Shown: one piece after another, positions 13,885-18,261 of the stretch
Numbering within the stretch: the first letter of the stretch is position 1
How the letters are laid out: each line of letters opens with the position of its first letter
Origin: DATKWS01 sp035529435
Lineage (GTDB): Bacteria > Krumholzibacteriota > Krumholzibacteriia > Krumholzibacteriales > Krumholzibacteriaceae
Direction: 5' to 3'
DNA: 18,261 nucleotides
Assembly (NCBI GenBank): GCA_035529435.1
Contig: DATKWS010000030.1
Coordinates: 1-18,261 of the forward strand
The notes under the pieces: generated by a model
Seen by the model: only the letters and a program-made list of their open reading frames with translations
Databases searched by the model: none
What the model was told of the DNA's origin: nothing
Program-made: the position numbers and the translations under genes

Positions 13885-16011
13885 CTATTCCTCTTGACCG
13901 AGTTTGCCGAGCAGCCGTTCGATGTGCGGCCCCGCGCCCGAATGCAGCGGGTCGAGCTCGGCGCTCTTCTGGAGATAGCTCAGCGCCGCCTTGTCCTCCC
14001 CCTTCTTCTCGAGCACGAGTCCCATGTTCAGGTTGAGCTGCGGGACGAAGGGATGTATCAGGAGAGCCGTGCGCAGGATGTCGTACGCCTTGTCGATGTT
14101 CTCCATCGCCATTTCCATGACGGCGAGGTTGTTGGCCGCCCGCCAGTCTGTCGGGTACAGCTGCTGGGCCCATTCGTAGAGCGCCCGCGCCTCCGTGTAC
14201 TCCTCTTCCTTCTGTAGCTGGGCCGCTCTGTTGAGCACCGCCGACGTGAGATTGCGCACATTCTCGTCGTTGTCGGGTTCGAGCTCGAGCGCCTTCTTGT
14301 ACGCATCGATCGCCTCGTGGTACAGATTGCTGTGGTTCCGCGCGTAGCCGAGGCGCCGCCAGAAACGGACGCTGTCCGGGTAGGCGGCGGTGAGTTGTTC
14401 GAGATTGTCGATCGCCTCCTCGAGCCAGTTCTTCCCGATATACGCCTCGGAGAGCAAAAACCGGTACTCGCGGTTTTCCGGCGCGCGCTTTACCGCGGCC
14501 AGGTAACTCGTCACGGCGTCGATATACTCCTCGCGTTTCATGTAGATCGTGCCGAGGCGGGCGTAGGCCATGTGGTTGCCCTGATCCTGCTCGATCGCGG
14601 CCGTGTACCGGTCGAAGGCCGTTCCGTATTCCTCGTGCTCGAAGGCCCGCTCGGCGATAATGAATGAGCCCCTGCCGGGCTCCAACGGCAGCGAGAGGAG
14701 CCGTTTCTCCGCCGTGCCCGCATGCACGCTGCAGACGATCAGCGGTACCGCGTGAACGACGCCCAGCGTGATGAGAAGGATCGTCGCGCGGCGAAACGTT
14801 CCCGCATGCACGGTCCTCAGACGGAGGGCGCAGAGCGTGTACAGCGCGAGGGCCGGTCCCGTGGAGGCGAAGACGTCCCACCGCAGTCCCCCGTCGATGC
14901 GTTTCGCCGCCGCCAGGAACAGGAGGATCGCGGGCGCGGCGCACAGCGCAAGCAGCCGTTCCTCGGTGCGCGTCCGCTCATCGGCGGCGTGACGGCCGGT
15001 CGTGCGCGTGAGCAGGAGCACCAGCGCCGCCGCCGATGCCGGGCCGAGGATGAGAAATCCGTTTGCGGCGGTGAGGAGATGCGTCATCACGTCCCGGTGG
15101 ATGAGATTGCTCCGTGCGTGGATCACCCCCGCGGAGAGCGAGATCAGGTACCGCGACGGTCCGTTTCCATGCAGTGCGGCGGCGAAAACGATCTCGAGTG
15201 CCGCCCAGCAGGCGATGAGCGTCACCAGCGCCGGAATGACCTGCCGCCTCGTTTCGGGCGACCGGTAGGCGTACCAGAAGAGATACACGAACGCCGGCGC
15301 CAGGTAGACGGTGGGGAGTTGCGCGAAGACGGCCAGCGGAAACAGAATGACGGGGACGATCAGGTGGATCTCACCCCTGACGAATCTCAGCGCCGCATAC
15401 ATGAAGAGCAGGGCCAGCAGGGCCGCGAGGGGGGCATTCCCGCCCGCGCCGAAGAAGACCACGGCGAAGCCGTTCGCGACGAGCAGCGTGGCGCCGCTCC
15501 CCCCCCCGTCGTCCTCCCGGCTGAAGAGCCCCGCGGTGCCGATCGCCGCCGCGACGAAGCCGGTGCCCGCCAGGATGCTCAACAGGGCGGAGGATGATGC
15601 ACCATTCCAGATAAAGGTGGCGTTCATGAAACGGTAGAACAGCCAGTTGAGGGCGGTCCCCAGCGGGGCGCCGGGCCGCCGCAGCATGCCGTGCTCGATC
15701 GCCGTCGCGATCGCGTGACGTTCTCCCCACAGGTCTTGGCGCGCCCGGAACAGCCAGAGGATGACGAACGCCGCAACACAGGCGATGACGGCGCGCCACA
15801 CGCCCGCGCGGCGTTTTCGCGGGGATGGGAGGTGGTGCCGGGCGGCCGCTTGCCAGGCGAAGATAACGATGGCGATGCCCGCAACGAGCACCCCCAGCGG
15901 CACGGAGACGGCACCCCATGCGCCGAGACCCCACAGCGCGGTCCGCCAGATGGTGGCGCCGAGTATCGACAGCGCGAGAAACGCGAGAAATACGATATCT
16001 ACAATCATCAT
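13885..16011 (-). CDS. Polytopic membrane protein with C-terminal TPR repeats, GT-C-like
   Basis: The 708-residue protein has about ten hydrophobic helices in the first 430 residues and then a block of about seven TPR units from about residue 445 to the end (for example YAYARLG-like turns, EAIDAYKKALELEPDN and AALSYLQKSAELDPLH). The membrane part has an RARQDLWGERHAIATAIEHG loop and GTALNWLFYRF, which recalls GT-C glycosyltransferase topology. I cannot identify a firm catalytic motif, so the enzyme class is unproven. Many such TM+TPR proteins in candidate phyla are annotated only as tetratricopeptide proteins. ATG 16011 is 7 nt after the stop of the symporter gene, with GGAGG at 16027-16023, so the two are probably co-translated. 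A C9 run at 15499-15507 on the plus strand (G9 in coding sense) encodes GGG within the membrane part. Confidence 0.65.
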   Translation of the reverse strand: MMIVDIVFLAFLALSILGATIWRTALWGLGAWGAVSVPLGVLVAGIAIVIFAWQAAARHHLPSPRKRRAGVWRAVIACVAAFVILWLFRARQDLWGERHAIATAIEHGMLRRPGAPLGTALNWLFYRFMNATFIWNGASSSALLSILAGTGFVAAAIGTAGLFSREDDGGGSGATLLVANGFAVVFFGAGGNAPLAALLALLFMYAALRFVRGEIHLIVPVILFPLAVFAQLPTVYLAPAFVYLFWYAYRSPETRRQVIPALVTLIACWAALEIVFAAALHGNGPSRYLISLSAGVIHARSNLIHRDVMTHLLTAANGFLILGPASAAALVLLLTRTTGRHAADERTRTEERLLALCAAPAILLFLAAAKRIDGGLRWDVFASTGPALALYTLCALRLRTVHAGTFRRATILLITLGVVHAVPLIVCSVHAGTAEKRLLSLPLEPGRGSFIIAERAFEHEEYGTAFDRYTAAIEQDQGNHMAYARLGTIYMKREEYIDAVTSYLAAVKRAPENREYRFLLSEAYIGKNWLEEAIDNLEQLTAAYPDSVRFWRRLGYARNHSNLYHEAIDAYKKALELEPDNDENVRNLTSAVLNRAAQLQKEEEYTEARALYEWAQQLYPTDWRAANNLAVMEMAMENIDKAYDILRTALLIHPFVPQLNLNMGLVLEKKGEDKAALSYLQKSAELDPLHSGAGPHIERLLGKLGQEE

Positions 16012-16018
16012 GACGTGG

Positions 16019-17332
16019 TCAGCCTCCGCTGTTGTTACCGGCGCAGCCGCCGGGGTGCGTCCGCAGAGCACCGGCGCCGCCGGTTCCCAATTCCCCCTCC
16101 GAGGCGGCCACTATGACGGCCGCCGATGCGTCCCCCGTGATATTCACCGTCGTCCTGCACATATCGATGATACGGTCGACGCCGAGTATGAGGGCGATCC
16201 CCTCGAGAGGCAGGCCGACCTGGTGGAGGACCATGGTGAGCGTTATGATGCCGATACCGGGAACTCCGGCCGCCCCGATCGATGCGAGGGTCGCCATGAG
16301 GACGATGGTCAAAAGGTCGCCGAACGAGAGAGATAGTCCGTATACCTGGGCGATGAATACCGCAGCGACTCCCTGGTACAGGGCCGTTCCATCCATGTTG
16401 ATCGTCGCGCCGAGCGGCAGCACGAAGCTCGCCACCTCCTCGGAGACCTTGAGGTTTTCCTCGGCGCATTCGATCGTCACGGGGAGCGTGGCGTTGCTCG
16501 ACGAGGTGGAGAATGCGATCAGCTGCGCGGGACGTATTCCCCTGAAGAATGCGAGCGGGCTCATGCCGGAGAATATACGGACGGCCGAGGAGTAGACGAC
16601 CGTCATGTGAACGGCGAGCCCGGCGATCACGACCGCCGTGTATTTCAGCAGGGACAGCAGTATCTCGGCGCCGAACCTGCCCACCACGGCGGCGATCAGG
16701 GCGAGGACCCCGATCGGGGCGAATTTCATCACGATATGGACCATCCGGATCATCGCCTCGCTGACGGCGTCGAAGAACCGGATGATGATCTTTCCCCCGT
16801 TCCCCGGCACCAGCGTGACGGCGATCCCGAAGAGGAGCGCGAAAAATATGATCTGCAGCATGTTCGCCTCGGCGAGGCTCCGCAATGGATTCTCCGGTAC
16901 GATGTGGATCAGGGTGTCGAACACCTTCGGTCGCTCGCGCGCGATCTCGATCTTCTGCACCGCCTCCGTCTGGTACGAGTCGAGCAGGCGGTCCTTCGTG
17001 GCAGCGTCGAGCCCGGATCCCGGCTGTACGATGGTGCCGAGCGCGAGACCGATCGAGATGGCGATCGCGGTCGTACAGAGGTAGTAGGCAATTGTTTTTC
17101 CGCCGATGCGCCCGAGCCTCCGGATGTCGCCGAGGCTCGCCGTGCCGACGAACAGTGAGGAAAAAACGAGCGGCACGACGATCATCATTATCAGGCGTAT
17201 GAAGAGGGTCCCCACCCATTCGATCGCCTCGGCGCGCGGGCCGAGGAGCAACCCGACCGGTATGCCCGCCAGGAGACCGGTCAGGATCTTGGTGTGGAGG
17301 CGCGTGTTGAGAAATGCCCTGAAGACGTTCAT
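16019..17332 (-). CDS. gltP: Glutamate/aspartate:cation symporter (DAACS family, GltP/GltPh-like)
   Basis: The 437-residue protein is full length for the DAACS family. It has a serine-rich hairpin 1 (AFSTSSSNATLPVT, about 270-283), GATINMDGTALYQG with NMDGT (about 310-314), hairpin 2 (PGIGIITLTMVLHQVGLPLEG), and a final helix DRIIDMCRTTVNITGD. The last motif preserves the D, D, R, T, N, D positions that bind sodium and the acidic substrate in the archaeal transporter GltPh, including the arginine that holds the side-chain carboxylate. Acidic amino acids are therefore the likely substrates, though C4-dicarboxylates are possible in the family. ATG 17332 has GGAG 6 nt upstream; longer in-frame starts lack a ribosome site. 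It is followed by the TPR membrane protein and is divergent from the isoaspartate methyltransferase gene. Confidence 0.9.
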   Translation of the reverse strand: MNVFRAFLNTRLHTKILTGLLAGIPVGLLLGPRAEAIEWVGTLFIRLIMMIVVPLVFSSLFVGTASLGDIRRLGRIGGKTIAYYLCTTAIAISIGLALGTIVQPGSGLDAATKDRLLDSYQTEAVQKIEIARERPKVFDTLIHIVPENPLRSLAEANMLQIIFFALLFGIAVTLVPGNGGKIIIRFFDAVSEAMIRMVHIVMKFAPIGVLALIAAVVGRFGAEILLSLLKYTAVVIAGLAVHMTVVYSSAVRIFSGMSPLAFFRGIRPAQLIAFSTSSSNATLPVTIECAEENLKVSEEVASFVLPLGATINMDGTALYQGVAAVFIAQVYGLSLSFGDLLTIVLMATLASIGAAGVPGIGIITLTMVLHQVGLPLEGIALILGVDRIIDMCRTTVNITGDASAAVIVAASEGELGTGGAGALRTHPGGCAGNNSGG

Positions 17333-17415
17333 CGCGTGCTCCGGTTCGATCCGCGTGGCGCGCATTCCGGCATCGACGCCGTCGTGCACCGGCTGAAAGC
17401 CCTTGAAAATTGTAA

Positions 17416-17443
17416 TAATCTAAGCCTAATATACGTTAGATTA
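17416..17443. promoter_or_regulatory. AT-rich palindromic operator candidate and divergent promoter region
   Basis: TAATCTAA (17416-17423) and TTAGATTA (17436-17443) form a perfect 8-bp inverted repeat around 12 nt. Inside it CTAA (17426-17429) pairs again with the TTAG at 17436-17439. The region is strikingly AT-rich for this window. A possible minus-strand promoter for the symporter overlaps it: GTGAAA, 18 nt, TATATT (about 17456-17427). On the plus strand TTGAAA (17403-17408) could be a -35 box for the methyltransferase gene, with a poor -10. Confidence 0.5.
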
Positions 17444-17473
17444 AAAGAACTTTTCACGGTTTTCGACGGGGAA

Positions 17474-17520
17474 GGGGGGAAATGGGCGGGGCGATGCCCC
17501 GCAGGCGCGTCCCTCCCCCC
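17474..17520 (+). other. GC-rich nested hairpin in the leader of the isoaspartate methyltransferase gene
   Basis: GCGGGGC (17486-17492) and GCCCCGC (17496-17502) form a 7-bp stem with a GAT loop. An outer stem is possible between GGGGGG (17474-17479) and CCCCCC (17515-17520). The structure ends 17 nt before the ribosome site AAGGGGAG (17537-17544). No T-run follows, so it is not a typical terminator. It could affect translation or termination of leader transcripts. Confidence 0.35.
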
Positions 17521-17553
17521 GGAGACGATAGGGGCGAAGGGGAGAAAACGGCC

Positions 17554-18261
17554 ATGAAGCGCACCTGTCTGATCGGATTTCTCGGCATCTTCTTCAGCAC
17601 GCTGATCTCCTCGGCGGGGTGCTCCTCGGGTGAACAGGCATTCTCGAAGCTGCGTGAGGAGATGGTCCGCCGCCAGATCGCCGCGCGCGGTATCGATGAC
17701 GCCCGCGTTCTCGCCGCGATGCGGACCGTGCCGCGTCACCGGTTCGTTCCATCCGACGTCCGCACCCTCGCCTACATCGACGGCCCGCTCCCGATCGGCC
17801 GGGATCAGACGATATCGCAGCCGTACATCGTTGCGCTGATGACCGCATCCCTGCGGTGCGAGCCTGATCACCGGGTGCTCGAGGTCGGTACGGGATCGGG
17901 GTACCAGGCCGCCGTGCTCGCCGAGATCGTCGATACCGTCTACACCATCGAGATCATCACCGATCTGGCCGAGCGGGCACGCGCCGTGCTCGATTCGCTC
18001 GGCTACGGAAACATCAGGGTGCGCGCGGGGGACGGGTATGACGGGTGGCCGGAGGCCGCGCCGTTCGACGGCATCATCGTAACGGCCGCCGCTCCCGAGA
18101 TTCCCCGCCCGCTGGTCGAGCAGCTGAGAGAGGGCGGGCGACTGGTGATACCGGTCGGGGAGCATTTCCAGAATCTTCACGTGTACGAGAAGCGAGCCGG
18201 GGGCCTCGAGCTTCTCTCCTCGCTGCCCGTCCGTTTCGTTCCGATGACGGGCAAGGTAAGA
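17554..18261 (+). CDS. pcm: Protein-L-isoaspartate O-methyltransferase with lipoprotein-like signal, 3' end cut by window
   Basis: The reading frame runs 236 codons to the window edge without a stop. After the first 30 residues it is a clear PCMT: PIGRDQTISQPYIVALM (about 81-96) is the family signature, LEVGTGSGYQAAVLAE (109-124) is the SAM-binding loop, then RAGDGYDGWPEAAPFDGIIVTAAA and LREGGRLVIPVG. It would methylate isoaspartyl residues in damaged proteins to start repair. The N-terminus (MKRTCLIGFLGIFFS to SSAGC at 19-23) looks like a lipoprotein signal with Cys23 as the modified residue, so the enzyme is probably periplasmic. The -3 position is Ser rather than Leu, so a Sec signal cut nearby is possible. 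ATG 17554 has AAGGGGAG 9 nt upstream. It is divergent from the symporter gene, sharing the AT-rich control region. Confidence 0.9.
   Translation, partial: MKRTCLIGFLGIFFSTLISSAGCSSGEQAFSKLREEMVRRQIAARGIDDARVLAAMRTVPRHRFVPSDVRTLAYIDGPLPIGRDQTISQPYIVALMTASLRCEPDHRVLEVGTGSGYQAAVLAEIVDTVYTIEIITDLAERARAVLDSLGYGNIRVRAGDGYDGWPEAAPFDGIIVTAAAPEIPRPLVEQLREGGRLVIPVGEHFQNLHVYEKRAGGLELLSSLPVRFVPMTGKVR

Noticed and set aside
13664..14944. 426-codon minus-strand frame overlapping the TPR membrane gene and the end of the phosphate transporter
   Set aside because: Arg/Gly/Ala-rich shadow that crosses two well-supported genes.
16035..17219. 394-codon minus-strand frame within the symporter gene
   Set aside because: Different frame of the same strand; the symporter frame carries NMDGT and the other DAACS signatures.
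17329..18180. 283-codon minus-strand frame opposite the isoaspartate methyltransferase
   Set aside because: Antisense shadow; the plus-strand frame is a clear PCMT.
1..18261. CRISPR array, tRNA/rRNA genes, insertion sequence or prophage
   Set aside because: No regularly spaced repeats of CRISPR length, no cloverleaf or rRNA-like stretch and no transposase or integrase reading frame was seen by eye.

Overview
The window is GC-rich, gene-dense bacterial DNA. It encodes an outer-membrane protein (a PorV/PorQ-type barrel), a secreted Ig-like protein with a FlgD/T9SS-like C-terminal domain, and several membrane glycosyltransferases fused to TPR repeats. That combination suggests a Gram-negative member of the FCB superphylum or a nearby candidate phylum (Eisenbacteria-, Krumholzibacteria- or Latescibacteria-like). 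This assignment is inferred from architecture, not from a marker gene. No rRNA, tRNA, CRISPR array, transposase or phage gene was seen.

Layout. (A) 1-4930, + strand: the end of a family 2 glycosyltransferase, a GT39-like/TPR membrane protein, a Wzz-type chain-length protein, and an O-antigen ligase/polymerase. This looks like one surface-polysaccharide cluster. (B) 4938-6776, - strand: a two-gene operon of a stand-alone Lrp/AsnC ligand-binding (RAM) domain and an AftB-like membrane glycosyltransferase, with a good sigma70-type promoter. (C) 6921-9263, + strand: an STT3/GT-C-like membrane protein with a TPR tail. (D) 9370-11891, - strand: a secreted Ig-like protein translationally coupled to a PorV-family barrel, driven by a near-consensus promoter. 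(E) 12142-13821, + strand: a Na+/phosphate cotransporter with a PhoU-like tail, with its own promoter. (F) 13885-17332, - strand: a glutamate/aspartate-type symporter followed 7 nt later by a polytopic TPR membrane protein. (G) 17554 to the window end, + strand: a protein-L-isoaspartate methyltransferase with an apparent lipoprotein signal, cut by the window edge.

How the parts fit. Regions A-C assemble cell-surface glycans. Lipid-linked sugars would be built and polymerised by the Wzz/Wzy-type pair, and the GT-C enzymes would add or transfer sugars on the periplasmic side. Region D exports and displays a surface protein. E-G are uptake and envelope-protein maintenance. The most unusual points are the repeated GT-C+TPR architecture, an STT3-like protein without the WWDYG motif, G8-G10 tracts in three envelope genes, the coupled Ig/PorV pair, and short direct repeats concentrated in the gaps between genes.

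Two obvious long-ORF starts (11924 and 12091) fall inside -10 promoter elements. I therefore use the downstream GTG codons at 11891 and 12142.
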